Source: Candidatus Zixiibacteriota bacterium
Lineage (GTDB): Bacteria; Zixibacteria; MSB-5A5; UM-FILTER-46-8
NCBI GenBank assembly: GCA_014730345.1
Contig: WJIJ01000047.1
Span: 1 to 37,925, forward strand
DNA length: 37,925 nucleotides
Reading direction: 5' to 3'
Shown here: positions 9,935 to 19,093 of the stretch, in pieces
How positions within the stretch are numbered: the stretch's first letter is position 1
Layout of the letters: every line of letters starts with the position of its first letter
Notes under the pieces: model-generated
Seen by the model: the letters and a program-made list of their open reading frames with translations, nothing else
Database searches by the model: none
What the model was told of the DNA's origin: nothing
Program-made: the position numbers and the translations under genes

Positions 9935-10672
9935 TTATACTCCGAACATCCCGCCGAACATATTGCTGAAGACTTCGGATATAACAATCCATATTAGCCA
10001 TAGTATTCCGACGGATATGTAAGATTTGGTTCTTGAAAACTTGTATATTTCCGAAAATCCGATACTTGTTAAAACGAAAGTCCATATGGCAAAGAACTCA
10101 AAATGAGAAAGAAATCCATAGATGAACGTATCCTCCATGCTCAACGGCATGAACAACTCAGGGGATAAGGATATATCAAACGCGCCGCGCGCCTGTACCA
10201 ACACAGTATTTACTATTGCTCCCACAATACCCACCACCGCCGCGTGGCTGTAAACCCCGAGGTTTTCCTTAAAATTAGCGTTCCCCCCTCCTATTACCGA
10301 ACCGGTTAAATATAGAACACCGGCTACTACCAACATGGCGATAATTATTCCTATAGGGGTGAAAACGATAGCCATGATCCGGTTAGTCGACCATCCTTCA
10401 GAATCGCCCATCTGCTCCTGGACCCGCTCGAATTGTTCCTCCGTCATTCCGGGCCTGTCCCGTAATTGGTCAATCTGATGTTCAACTATATATTTCCATG
10501 AAACCTGCGCCGAAAGAATAGAAATAACAGATAAAAGTATCCATGGAAGAATCCAGCTCGGTTTAATCTTTATGTCCTTAAAAACCTCCGCCGGTTCCCA
10601 CAATACATTAAAAACCCGCGATAAGGCGCTATATCGAGGTTTTTGTTCCACAATTTCATTGCTATATTCCAT
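9935..10672 (-). CDS. YIP1 family integral membrane protein
   Basis: The 245-residue protein has a cytoplasmic N terminus (SRVFNVLWEPAEVFKDIKIKPSW) that matches the start of bacterial YIP1-domain proteins. Five hydrophobic segments follow, at roughly residues 40-60, 98-125, 142-162, 185-208 and 220-240. A short acidic linker (about 68-90) separates the first two. Bacterial members have no settled function. As first gene of the operon it has AGGAG five bases before the ATG. Its position ahead of the TolC, adaptor and MacB genes suggests an accessory role in the same envelope system, which is inference. Confidence 0.8.
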   Translation of the reverse strand: MEYSNEIVEQKPRYSALSRVFNVLWEPAEVFKDIKIKPSWILPWILLSVISILSAQVSWKYIVEHQIDQLRDRPGMTEEQFERVQEQMGDSEGWSTNRIMAIVFTPIGIIIAMLVVAGVLYLTGSVIGGGNANFKENLGVYSHAAVVGIVGAIVNTVLVQARGAFDISLSPELFMPLSMEDTFIYGFLSHFEFFAIWTFVLTSIGFSEIYKFSRTKSYISVGILWLIWIVISEVFSNMFGGMFGV

Positions 10673-10832
10673 TTAAACTCCTTTAGATACCGCGTAAATT
10701 ATCCTCCAAATAGAAATCCTGTTAATATAGCAGACGTTTAAGCATAGCCATAAGTTTCAAAAATCTGTAATCGTTAAGGTTTACTGCGTATCCTGCCCGA
10801 TTATAATATTGGACGCATTAATTTACAATAAA

Positions 10833-10861
10833 TTAAAAAGGACGGGCTAAAAAACCCGTCC
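10833..10861 (-). terminator. Intrinsic terminator of the pyrophosphatase/AlaX operon
   Basis: On the minus strand GGACGGG pairs with CCCGTCC (arms 10855-10861 and 10840-10846) around an eight-base A/T-rich loop. The stem is followed by TTTTT (10839-10835) and then AATT. It lies 30 bases after the stop at 10891, the expected place to end that transcript. It also separates that operon from the YIP1 operon that starts at 10672. The 160 bases between the terminator and 10672 hold only a leader with AGGAG; no confident promoter was identified. Confidence 0.9.
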
Positions 10862-10890
10862 CCATTTAAACAATACTATATTAGACTGAT

Positions 10891-11655
10891 TCAGGATACA
10901 ACGAAAGCCAGCCGTTTGTTTCCGCCTGCCTTCTCCTCGAAAAATTTGTTATGCTTGGGAAGCATGCGAATATGCCCTATCTCACGGGTGCTCCGCAGAA
11001 CCGTTCCATAACAAATATCCGAACACAGGCCTTCTATTGAAACCATGCGTACTTTCTCGACATTGCTCGGTATCACACAGCTTTCGGCTTTTCTCGGATC
11101 AATAAACTCCTGCACTTCTTTCAAAGGAATGTAGAAAATCTTGATCTTCCTGTCTTCCTGAATAATCTTGTTCGCTTCCCTTTCGATCCTCTTAGCCAGC
11201 GAATCCTCGGTCTTGCAATCGCGTAGATCGATATGCGTGATATGGTCACGGCACTCAAGGTTGCCGTTGATCCTGCCGCCGCATATATCCAGCGCTAACT
11301 GCGCCATAATATGCATCGCGGTATGGTTTCGCATAATTCGATACCTTCGCGCCCAATCAAGGTAACATCCGACCTCAGAACCGACGGGAGGCGGTTTTTC
11401 CTTTACATAATGAAGAATCCTATCTCCTTCGAGGATTGTTTTGGAAACTGAAAGTAGCTTCCGCCCCAGTACCAAAGTCCCTTTATCATGGGGTTGAGGA
11501 TGCGCTATGGCATCACCGTGCGGGTTGAGTACCGTGTGTGTGAGCTCTACCCTTCTCCCGGAGACGTTAAGAACTGTCGCCTTACAATCCTTAAGATATG
11601 AATCTTCTAAATACAATGCCTTGGTGGCATCGTTTATTTCTGTTTTGGTCGTCAT
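10891..11655 (-). CDS. AlaX-like tRNA-editing domain protein, divergent
   Basis: The 254-residue protein opens with [18 protein letters not shown], typical of the free-standing AlaX editing family that hydrolyses misacylated tRNA(Ala). HTAMH at 111-115 supplies the first two zinc ligands. The usual CxxxH, part of CGGTHV in the family, reads CYGTV at 215-219, so the fourth ligand is Val. The glycine-rich GGGQP loop near residue 50 is also altered to [16 protein letters not shown]. Another Cys (211) lies near the site. GGGGGAG precedes the ATG at 11655; an in-frame upstream start at 11682 lacks such a site. The gene follows hppA by 29 bases. Editing may be altered or lost. Confidence 0.78.
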   Translation of the reverse strand: MTTKTEINDATKALYLEDSYLKDCKATVLNVSGRRVELTHTVLNPHGDAIAHPQPHDKGTLVLGRKLLSVSKTILEGDRILHYVKEKPPPVGSEVGCYLDWARRYRIMRNHTAMHIMAQLALDICGGRINGNLECRDHITHIDLRDCKTEDSLAKRIEREANKIIQEDRKIKIFYIPLKEVQEFIDPRKAESCVIPSNVEKVRMVSIEGLCSDICYGTVLRSTREIGHIRMLPKHNKFFEEKAGGNKRLAFVVS

Positions 11656-11684
11656 AACATCTCCCCCTGCATTAAAAGCCAAAG

Positions 11685-13685
11685 CTACCGCAGAAGCCAG
11701 CCGATATGGTCAGCGAACAACGGTGCCAGAACCAACGAAACAATTGCCATCAACTTAATTAAAATATTCATAGATGGCCCAGATGTATCCTTAAAAGGAT
11801 CACCCACAGTATCACCCACTACAGCAGCTTTATGCGCGTCGGAGCCTTTTCCTCCATGCGCTCCGCCTTCAATATATTTCTTGGCGTTATCCCACGCTCC
11901 GCCGCCATTGGCCATCATCAGCGCCATCATCACTCCGCCAAGAGTCGAACCGGCTAAAAGCCCGCCAAGGGCTTCTTTGCCAAGTAATAATCCGATAATT
12001 ACCGGGGCTATTACCGCGATTAAGCCGGGAACAAGCATCTCTTTAATCGCCGACGCGGCCGCGATAGCAACACACCTTTCCGAATCCGGTTTGGCCTTTC
12101 CTTCCATCAATCCGGTGATTTCCTTGAACTGACGGCGCACCTCGGTCACCATTTCGAATGCCGCTTTACCTACGGCTGTCATGGTCAGCGCCGCTATTAA
12201 AAACGGAAGCATGCCACCAATCAGCAATCCGATAACTACATTGGAACTGACCAGGTTAATGGAATCAATGCCCACCGCGGTAGTATAAGCCGCGAACAAC
12301 GCGAGGGCGGTAAGGGCCGCAGAACCGATTGCGAAACCTTTACCGATCGCGGCGGTTGTATTACCGAGCGCGTCAAGCCTGTCAGTAATACTCCGCACTT
12401 CCGGTCCCAGCCCGGACATTTCCGAGATACCACCTGCGTTATCGGCAATCGGCCCGTATGCGTCAACCGACATGGTTACACCTATAGTCGCCAGCATACC
12501 AACAGCCGCGATACCAATTCCATAAAGACCGGCAAGGCTGTAACCTATGAAAATAGCGATACAGATAGTTATAACAGGAAGCGCGACCGATTCCATACCG
12601 ACCGCAAGACCGGTAATAATATTGGTTGCCGCCCCCGTGTTTGAAGCATCCGCGATTTTGCGGATAGGCCCCGCGGCAGTATAATACTCGGTCAATAACC
12701 CGAGCGTTATCCCCGCCAGTGAACCGAACAACACAGCCCAGAACACCTTGGTGTCCACTCCGAATACACCGGTCAACCAGTACGCGGCTATCCACATCAA
12801 CACCGCGCCAACATAGGTTACTATCCTAAGCACCGCCGCCGGATTCATCTTGGCAAATACTCTCACCGAAAGGATACCCAGCATGGAAGCCACGATCCCG
12901 GCAGTCGGTATCATCAGGGGATATAATATATATCCGCTCATCGACGGATCGGTTGCGGCCATCGCCGCGCCCAAAACTATCGTCGCGATAATAGAACCTA
13001 CATAAGATTCAAAAAGGTCGGCGCCCATACCGGCGACATCACCCACGTTATCGCCGACATTATCCGCGATAACAGCGGGATTCCTCGGGTCATCCTCCGG
13101 TATCCCCGCTTCTACTTTACCAACCAGGTCCGCGCCGACATCGGCGGATTTTGTATAGATCCCGCCGCCGACACGGGCGAACAGCGCTATCGAGGAAGCT
13201 CCCATAGAGAAACCGGTAATAGCCTGGAGATTGTCCATGCCGGAGAAAAAGTAGAACAACACACCGACACCAACCAATCCCAGCGAAGCAACCGACATCC
13301 CCATAACCGCGCCGCCGGAGAAAGCGATAGTCAGGGCGGCTCCCTGACCCTTCTCCTTCGCCGCCTGGCATGTCCGCACATTAGCCTTGGTGGCCGCGGT
13401 CATTCCGAAGTAACCGGCAAGCATCGAGCAAATAGCGCCCGCAAGGAACGCGACCCCCGACCACAAACCGATAAATATAGTCAACAGCACAAAAACAGCG
13501 ATTACAAAAAATATGAGAATCGAATACTCCTTTTTAAGGAATACCATGGCGCCTTTGTAAATAGTGTTGGATATATCGGTCATTAATTCATTACCGGTCG
13601 AATTCCGCTTAATAGCGAAATACAGACCCATCGCGAATATAAGACCGACGACGCCCAACAAAGCCGCGAGCAATCCTGGTTCCAT
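11685..13685 (-). CDS. hppA: Membrane-bound ion-pumping pyrophosphatase, K+-dependent type
   Basis: The 666-residue protein with many membrane helices hydrolyses pyrophosphate and pumps H+ or Na+ across the inner membrane. Diagnostic motifs are [12 protein letters not shown] at 181-192, [20 protein letters not shown] at 208-227 and the C-terminal [20 protein letters not shown]. The segment [10 protein letters not shown] at 441-450 has Ala and Gly at the positions that are Lys and Thr in K+-independent enzymes, so the K+-stimulated subclass is predicted. Whether it pumps Na+ or H+ is not decided here. AGGA lies nine bases before the ATG. It is the first gene of a two-gene operon. Length is normal for the family. 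Confidence 0.96.
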   Translation of the reverse strand: MEPGLLAALLGVVGLIFAMGLYFAIKRNSTGNELMTDISNTIYKGAMVFLKKEYSILIFFVIAVFVLLTIFIGLWSGVAFLAGAICSMLAGYFGMTAATKANVRTCQAAKEKGQGAALTIAFSGGAVMGMSVASLGLVGVGVLFYFFSGMDNLQAITGFSMGASSIALFARVGGGIYTKSADVGADLVGKVEAGIPEDDPRNPAVIADNVGDNVGDVAGMGADLFESYVGSIIATIVLGAAMAATDPSMSGYILYPLMIPTAGIVASMLGILSVRVFAKMNPAAVLRIVTYVGAVLMWIAAYWLTGVFGVDTKVFWAVLFGSLAGITLGLLTEYYTAAGPIRKIADASNTGAATNIITGLAVGMESVALPVITICIAIFIGYSLAGLYGIGIAAVGMLATIGVTMSVDAYGPIADNAGGISEMSGLGPEVRSITDRLDALGNTTAAIGKGFAIGSAALTALALFAAYTTAVGIDSINLVSSNVVIGLLIGGMLPFLIAALTMTAVGKAAFEMVTEVRRQFKEITGLMEGKAKPDSERCVAIAAASAIKEMLVPGLIAVIAPVIIGLLLGKEALGGLLAGSTLGGVMMALMMANGGGAWDNAKKYIEGGAHGGKGSDAHKAAVVGDTVGDPFKDTSGPSMNILIKLMAIVSLVLAPLFADHIGWLLR

Positions 13686-13776
13686 AAAACTGTATCCTTT
13701 CCTTAGCGTTTGTAGTTAAATAATAATCTGTATCTAAAATCCCCTGAACATCTAACAATTTCAAAAGGGTAAATAA

Positions 13777-13798
13777 TCCCGCTACTCAATGTACGGGA
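13777..13798 (-). terminator. Weak hairpin after the TonB operon
   Basis: TCCCG (13777-13781) pairs with CGGGA (13794-13798), and TAC with GTA inside, leaving one bulged base and a five-base loop. It lies about 50 bases after the tonB-like stop. On the minus strand it is followed by TTATTTA rather than a clean U run, so it is at best a weak terminator. The rest of 13686-13848 holds the leader of hppA. Confidence 0.35.
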
Positions 13799-13848
13799 CA
13801 ACCTACCCTAACAGCGCATATCCTCCGCCCTCGTCGGAGATACGCGCA

Positions 13849-14571
13849 TTATTGATCAAGAGTAAATCTTACCGGGTACATTACCCAGATCGCCACCGGC
13901 TGTCCGTTAGCGATTGCCGGAGTGTAAACATACTTCATCGCGGCTTCCTTTGCCGCCTGTTCAAATCCCGCGTCTACCCCGGAATCTTTGGCGATTATCA
14001 CGTCACGTACTTCTCCGCTCTTATCCACCAACGCCTTCACCCACACAACGCCTTCCAATCCCATCCTCTGCGCCATCTCGGGATACGTGGGAGTTACCGC
14101 TTTTACTACCTGTGGCTGCTGTTCGACCGGAACAAATTCATCCGGCTCCGGAAAAAGATCCGCTTCATTCTCGATGATAATCTCTTCCACCGGCGCTTCC
14201 TCCACCTCTTCAACTGGAGGAGCATTTATAACTTTCAGCTCTTCCTGGGTAGCCACCTTGACATTTTCAGGAGCTTCCTCGTCGGGAACAGCTTCAGGAA
14301 TACCAACTGTCGGCGGGGCAACCTCCGGCACCTGATAAGCAGTCTGTTGCGGTAATTTCTGTAATTGCGGGGGAGGCGCTAAATCCGTCATAGATTTCAC
14401 GACCAGCACCCTGTCGGTCGCTTCAACATCCGGCTTTTGAGTCGCTATAATCGCCCCAACTATGAGGGCGAGATGGATAAAAGCCGAAATCAACGCTCCC
14501 ATTCCCATGTTCTTCTGGTAGGAACGTTTCAGCTCAAAAGCGCCGTATGGGGAGATACTTGTTGTGGTCAT
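13849..14571 (-). CDS. TonB family energy transducer
   Basis: The 240-residue protein has a short cytoplasmic tail, one membrane anchor (about residues 24-43), a Pro/Glu/Val-rich periplasm-spanning stretch (about 65-135) and a C-terminal TonB domain (about 150-240). The domain begins VTPTYPEMAQRMGLEGVVWVKALV, includes the YTPAIANGQPVAIWV signature, and ends in RFTLDQ. It should carry proton-motive-force energy from ExbB/ExbD to outer-membrane receptors such as the one at 23549-25573. The start overlaps the upstream exbD stop as ATGA. Its linker is rich in Glu as well as Pro. Confidence 0.93.
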   Translation of the reverse strand: MTTTSISPYGAFELKRSYQKNMGMGALISAFIHLALIVGAIIATQKPDVEATDRVLVVKSMTDLAPPPQLQKLPQQTAYQVPEVAPPTVGIPEAVPDEEAPENVKVATQEELKVINAPPVEEVEEAPVEEIIIENEADLFPEPDEFVPVEQQPQVVKAVTPTYPEMAQRMGLEGVVWVKALVDKSGEVRDVIIAKDSGVDAGFEQAAKEAAMKYVYTPAIANGQPVAIWVMYPVRFTLDQ

Positions 14572-15134
14572 TGTTCTTCACCTCCCATACCAAGCAATTG
14601 CTTGGCTTCATCAAGCTGCATTACATCGTATTGCGACATATCAACTAAACTGAATCGGTAGGAAAAATCCGGTATCTGTTGCTTGATCCGGGCTTCAACC
14701 ACCTTGATATCGTCAATGATATCCACCATCTTGCTATAGCGCGCGTCTTTATCTATCTTTACTACGGTTACCATTTTGTCAACATCCTGAGCCAACCACT
14801 CCATCAGAGAATCCCCAAGGTTTTCATAAATCATCAGCTGGGGATCATCTTTTCCGATGTTATAAAAAAGGTTGTCATCAGCATCCACTCGCAGGGTTAT
14901 CAAGTGCGATTCTCCAACCGGTATCGCGTTTTCCTCCGCTTCCAGCGGAGGCAGGTTCACTTCCAAAGCCTGCGGTTTGTTAAACACGGTCGTAACCATA
15001 TAAAAGATGAGCAGCAAAAACGCGATATCGACCATCGGCGTAAGGTCGTTGACGATACCCGTTCTCCTTTTTGGTCTTTTTAGACCCTTTTTCTTTGACG
15101 ATCCTCCCGAATCGCCTATCATAACTGCGCCCAT
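14568..15134 (-). CDS. ExbD/TolR family biopolymer transport protein (second copy)
   Basis: The 188-residue protein has a basic N-terminal tail, then the family signature NDLTPMVDIAFLLLIFYMVTT (about residues 29-49) that includes the membrane Asp used in proton coupling. A periplasmic domain follows. It is longer than the first ExbD copy and has a distinct segment containing EENAIPVGESHLITL. AGGAGA lies six bases before the ATG. Two different ExbDs encoded together are common in FCB-group TonB systems and may form a mixed complex with ExbB. Confidence 0.93.
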   Translation of the reverse strand: MGAVMIGDSGGSSKKKGLKRPKRRTGIVNDLTPMVDIAFLLLIFYMVTTVFNKPQALEVNLPPLEAEENAIPVGESHLITLRVDADDNLFYNIGKDDPQLMIYENLGDSLMEWLAQDVDKMVTVVKIDKDARYSKMVDIIDDIKVVEARIKQQIPDFSYRFSLVDMSQYDVMQLDEAKQLLGMGGEEQ

Positions 15135-15220
15135 CGTTTATCTCCTAAGTAATTGTATGTCCGAGAATAAACCTGGTTCCATTTTCAAGCAAACCTCTGT
15201 TACCCTCTCCAAATGGTCGA

Positions 15221-15688
15221 TTACGTTTCTCCCTCGTCCTTCTCCGTTTGAGTAACAAGCGAGAACTGGTTGATCTTCATTTCCTGCATCGAACGCATTA
15301 TCGCTCGCATCGTCCCGTAACTCGCGTCACGGTCGGCCTTTACAACTATTTCCGGATTTCCCATCTTGGCTCGTACCTTCAGCAATTCAACATTGAAATT
15401 ATCGAGCGTGGCGTGTTGGTAGATACGTTCGGGAACCGAAACGCTCTTCCCTTCTATCATCCTCTGCTCATTCATAATATACTCAATAAATATCGAATCC
15501 AAAGGCGATACCGTGATGTTAATAATATTTTTCTCCGGAATCTTGGCTTCTGCATGCGATGATGCCAGCGCGACCGATTTTCTTTCGGGCGGCTTAAACG
15601 ATGTTGTCGCCATATAAAAGATCAACAACAGGAATGCGATATCGACCATGGGGGTCATATCTATAACTATTCCTACTCGTTTGGCCAT
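15221..15688 (-). CDS. ExbD/TolR family biopolymer transport protein (first copy)
   Basis: The 155-residue protein begins MAKRVGIVIDMTPMVDIAFL, the canonical single membrane helix with the proton-path Asp, followed by a periplasmic domain of about 110 residues. The start codon overlaps the exbB stop as TAATG, so the two are translationally coupled. The KADRDASYGTMRAIMRSMQE segment is the usual C-terminal ExbD motif. It should form the ion-driven motor with ExbB for TonB. Confidence 0.94.
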   Translation of the reverse strand: MAKRVGIVIDMTPMVDIAFLLLIFYMATTSFKPPERKSVALASSHAEAKIPEKNIINITVSPLDSIFIEYIMNEQRMIEGKSVSVPERIYQHATLDNFNVELLKVRAKMGNPEIVVKADRDASYGTMRAIMRSMQEMKINQFSLVTQTEKDEGET

Positions 15689-16422
15689 TACTTACTTCCC
15701 GCTTCTTTTGCTTTAACTATCTGGACTACTTCATAACTTGCTTCGTCAATTGTGTAGTTGAACGAGTCTACCTTATTAACGAACACATTATACATAATAA
15801 TTCCGAAAATCGCGTTGTACAGACCGCCGGCAGTGTTCACCAGCGCTTCGGAGATACCTACCGCGAGGCTTTCCGCGTCGATAACGCCGCCCGTACCGGC
15901 AGTCGCCGAGAACGCACGAATCATACCTATGGTAGTACCCAGCAGACCGGTCATGGTAGCGATGGACGCGATAGTCGATAGCGCGATAAGGTTCCTTTCC
16001 AACAGAGGAACCTCAAGCGCGTTGGCCTCTTCGATAGCCTTCTGCGTTTCCTCAATTCTTCTGTCACTGCTAATATCGGGGTCGCCCGCCACCTGGTTGT
16101 ATCTCTCGATACCGGCGCGGATAATGTTCGCCAGCGAACCGCGTTGCTTGTCACAAGCGGCGATAGCGCCTTCATAATCCCCGGTTCCCATTAACTCGAC
16201 CACTTTTTTGAAAAACGACTGAACAGATTGTTTCCCGCGAGCCTTCCTCAGGGTAATAATTCTCTCAATTACAAATAAGGTTGTCATAACCGAAAGAGCT
16301 ATAAGGACACCGACAAGAGGTCCGCCATCTCGGAGGTATTCCGGAAGCCAGGCGTACCAGATATAGAGTCCCACTGCTAATGAGAAGAGTATGTTTAGCG
16401 TTACGAATACCGATTGATTCAC
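15688..16422 (-). CDS. ExbB/MotA/TolQ family proton channel
   Basis: The 244-residue protein has an N-terminal helix (about 10-25), a second (about 34-52), a long cytoplasmic loop and two C-terminal helices. These carry the conserved IASIATMTGLLGTTIGMIRAF and AVGISEALVNTAGGL segments. The start is GTG at 16422, supported by AGGAGG eight bases upstream. ExbB pentamers surround ExbD and couple ion flow to TonB. A 29-base gap separates it from the membrane protein gene upstream. Confidence 0.95.
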   Translation of the reverse strand: MNQSVFVTLNILFSLAVGLYIWYAWLPEYLRDGGPLVGVLIALSVMTTLFVIERIITLRKARGKQSVQSFFKKVVELMGTGDYEGAIAACDKQRGSLANIIRAGIERYNQVAGDPDISSDRRIEETQKAIEEANALEVPLLERNLIALSTIASIATMTGLLGTTIGMIRAFSATAGTGGVIDAESLAVGISEALVNTAGGLYNAIFGIIMYNVFVNKVDSFNYTIDEASYEVVQIVKAKEAGSK

Positions 16423-16451
16423 CGAACAATCCTCCTAAATATGTTTAATTA

Positions 16452-17126
16452 TCAAAGTTCCGCTGCCATTAAAGAACAAAGTAAACTGCATGCCGCCGTT
16501 AAATAGAAACCTACTCCGGCAATCGATAGAAAACTCAACATTCCGAAACTGTCACCCAATTCCTCAACACCCAGATCGCCGAACGGCAAAGGATATCCAA
16601 TCGCCGCGAGTATCAACACAGCCACCCACAATACCAAAATGAGGAAAAACAACTTGGATACAGATTTAATCCTCGAATAATACTTTTCCGGATCTTTCCC
16701 CGGAGAACCCGCCATGACAACTATATATAATATTCCCAGGATCGGAGCTAAAAACATCAGTAAAGTCAATACAATCAACGAGGGCAATTCAAGGCCGGAA
16801 CCCCATGCCCCTAAAGATCCCAGGAATGATAATGATCCAAGGAAAGTTATTACATTAACCGAAATCACCTCCCCACCAAAGGTTATCATAAACCAGGGTA
16901 GAAAAAGAGATAGAACCAGCAACGCGGAGCTGGCCATCATTATATACTTAACCTTAACCGCTAATACCGGCTTGTAAAGAAACGACTGGTCTCTCTCGAA
17001 TGGCTCCGCCAGCCTCTCCTTAAATTTCTTCTCTTCTTCAGGAGAACCCCAGAACTCTTTCGCCCTGCCGGGGTAAACTCCAAACCCGATGTATTTATAC
17101 CTGTTACTCTCGTTTACTTCCGCCAT
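16452..17126 (-). CDS. Unrecognised multi-pass membrane protein of the TonB operon
   Basis: I do not recognise a family. The 224-residue protein has a soluble N-terminal stretch of about 55 residues with a charged FWGSPEEEKKFKERLAEPFERD segment, then five hydrophobic segments (about 58-84, 88-108, 113-139, 154-176 and 193-222). Gly, Leu and Phe dominate the helices; no catalytic motif is visible. AGGAG lies five bases before the ATG. It sits between the TPR gene and exbB, so it is likely cotranscribed with the TonB machinery. It could be an accessory subunit or simply a passenger in the operon. Confidence 0.75.
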   Translation of the reverse strand: MAEVNESNRYKYIGFGVYPGRAKEFWGSPEEEKKFKERLAEPFERDQSFLYKPVLAVKVKYIMMASSALLVLSLFLPWFMITFGGEVISVNVITFLGSLSFLGSLGAWGSGLELPSLIVLTLLMFLAPILGILYIVVMAGSPGKDPEKYYSRIKSVSKLFFLILVLWVAVLILAAIGYPLPFGDLGVEELGDSFGMLSFLSIAGVGFYLTAACSLLCSLMAAEL

Positions 17127-17163
17127 CTCGACTCCTGTAAGATTTGGACAGACAGATTCTATT

Positions 17164-18981
17164 CTACTGGAAAGTTATCTGCAATAATTTCTTGTTAGCT
17201 TCTTCAGCATCATCAGTGTTGGGAGCGCGGTCAATAATACGCTGATACCATTCCCGGGCCTCCTCGTATTTTTGACCCAGGCGATAAGAATCACCCAATC
17301 CCATCATCACGTTCAAATTCCCCGGGTCACATGCCACAGCCGCGCTGTAATGATCGATCGCGTCCCTCCATCGCCCGTTTGAAAGCCGGTTAGCTCCCAA
17401 AGATTTTTGCGCCGTGCATTTCTGCTCCGGACTGGCATTTGGATTATTCAATACCTTCGCCCATATCGCCGCCGCGGAATCGAACCTCTGCCACGATGAA
17501 TAAATCACCGCCAAATAATACTGGTTGTCAGCATCATCAGGATCTATCTCCAACGCTTTATTCAATATCTCCGCCGCCTCACCGTATCTCTTGCTGTAAC
17601 CAAGGGTATTAGCAAGCAACCCCATTATCTTAGTGTCTTCAGGGTTAGCCTCCAGAACACTGCGCAACCGGGATATGGCTTTGTCGAAATCTTTGACATT
17701 TATATAACAATAAGCGAGGTTTTTCAGCGTGTTTACATTACCAGGATTTATCTCCAGGGCCTTTTCGAAATTCTCAATTGCTTCTTCGTATTTCTTCTGC
17801 TGGTAAAACGCGAATCCAACATCAGAATAGCCCTGCGAAAAATCCGGTTCGAGTTCCAGAACTTTGTTATAGGAAACAATCGCCGAATCAAGATACGCCG
17901 TTTCAGTCGCGCCCATCCTTAACTGGGCCTGGGCCTTTTTCTTCCAAAACTCGGCATCGAGCTGATCCGGATTAGCCTCTTCAAATTTACGATACGCGTC
18001 GATAGCTTCTTTATACATCCCGTTCTCATAGTAAACACGGGCTAAATCGAAAAACGCCTCCGTTTCACCAGGATCCAATTCCACGGCCTTTACAAGCATA
18101 TCCGCCGCTTCATCGTATTTGCGCATCAGGATATAGATCTTTGATAATCTGGTTAAAGCCTCGACATTATCCGGTTCAAATGTTAACAGCTTCTCATAAG
18201 CCGCCTTGGCTTCCTGATACTTCTGCGCCGCATAGAAAATCACCGCCATACGACGATACGGTTCAGGATTGTTAGGCTCGATCTTGGCGGCCTTCTGGAA
18301 CTGCTCTACCGCCGCGGTGAAATTTCGCATATTGAAATACGCCTCGGCAAGATTGTAGTAAACGTCAGTACGAGTGGAGTCCAACTCCAATGCCTTTTCA
18401 TATTCAGTAATCGCCAACGCGTAAATCTTGCGCTCTACTTCAATATCCCCTAAATTCTTATGATATTCCGCGTTATCCGGATCGGCAATAATCGCTTCCC
18501 TAAGCTCCAAATCCGCCCTGACCAGATCGCCCTTCGCCGCGTACGTCAATCCCAATCCGTTATGGAACTCGGCGGTCATTTTCTTCCTTTCCAGCCCAAG
18601 CTCAAAAACTTCTATCGCTTCATCATACCGGCCCTGATGATAATATGCCATTCCTATTCCATACAACGCCTCTTCATTCTTCTTCTTGATTGCCAGCGCC
18701 CTGCTGAACGCGCCTTCAGCATTGCTCCAGTCCTCCATCTGTAAATAAATATTTCCTAACTGGTTGAGCGCGTCAATATTATTGGGGTCGGTGTTGATAA
18801 AATCGTTAAGCCTGGAGATGGCTTGGTCGTATTTGCCTTCGGCCGCAAGGGAGTTCGTCTCCTTTATCACCGGGTCGGCATCGGCACAAAAAGCATTGTT
18901 GATATAAAAAATACCCGCCATAAGCAGGGCAAAAACAACAATTCTAACAGTATTTAAACAACGATTATAAGTCATCCTCAC
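17164..18981 (-). CDS. TPR-repeat protein, exported
   Basis: The protein of about 605 residues has a signal peptide (about 10-33, ending NNAFCADA) followed by tandem tetratricopeptide repeats for nearly its whole length. Repeats such as AEGKYDQAISRLNDFINTDP, KKYEEAIENFEKALEINPGN and KRYGEAAEILNKALEIDPDD recur about every 34 residues. TPRs form superhelical protein-binding scaffolds, here probably in the periplasm. It is the first gene of the TonB/ExbBD operon, behind a recognisable promoter. The start is either GTG at 18981 (AGGA four bases before) or ATG at 18975; the protein is otherwise the same. A partner-binding role for the TonB complex is inferred. Confidence 0.88.
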   Translation of the reverse strand: MRMTYNRCLNTVRIVVFALLMAGIFYINNAFCADADPVIKETNSLAAEGKYDQAISRLNDFINTDPNNIDALNQLGNIYLQMEDWSNAEGAFSRALAIKKKNEEALYGIGMAYYHQGRYDEAIEVFELGLERKKMTAEFHNGLGLTYAAKGDLVRADLELREAIIADPDNAEYHKNLGDIEVERKIYALAITEYEKALELDSTRTDVYYNLAEAYFNMRNFTAAVEQFQKAAKIEPNNPEPYRRMAVIFYAAQKYQEAKAAYEKLLTFEPDNVEALTRLSKIYILMRKYDEAADMLVKAVELDPGETEAFFDLARVYYENGMYKEAIDAYRKFEEANPDQLDAEFWKKKAQAQLRMGATETAYLDSAIVSYNKVLELEPDFSQGYSDVGFAFYQQKKYEEAIENFEKALEINPGNVNTLKNLAYCYINVKDFDKAISRLRSVLEANPEDTKIMGLLANTLGYSKRYGEAAEILNKALEIDPDDADNQYYLAVIYSSWQRFDSAAAIWAKVLNNPNASPEQKCTAQKSLGANRLSNGRWRDAIDHYSAAVACDPGNLNVMMGLGDSYRLGQKYEEAREWYQRIIDRAPNTDDAEEANKKLLQITFQ

Positions 18982-19033
18982 AGTATCCTGCTCTATAATT
19001 TTAAGAATCTGCTAAATTAATATTAAAATTTCT

Positions 19034-19061
19034 ATATTATAAATTTCCTCATTAAAGTCAA
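19034..19061 (-). promoter_or_regulatory. Sigma70-like promoter of the TPR/TonB operon
   Basis: On the minus strand TTGACT (19061-19056) is followed by a 16-base spacer and TAATAT (19039-19034). It lies about 50 bases before the TPR start. An overlapping TATAAT is also present but would leave only 14 bases of spacer. The surrounding DNA is very A/T-rich. Confidence 0.6.
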
Positions 19062-19093
19062 GTAATTTTTTTAAAATAATACCAAGCTTAATC

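Noticed and set aside
10673-10832. tRNA gene in the longer spacers (also 34295-34532 and 35724-35940)
   Set aside because: No acceptor stem, T-loop GTTCGA or D-loop pattern could be found on either strand.
10833-10861. Repeat unit of a CRISPR array
   Set aside because: It is a single hairpin with a U run, with no second copy or spacer pattern, so it is a terminator.
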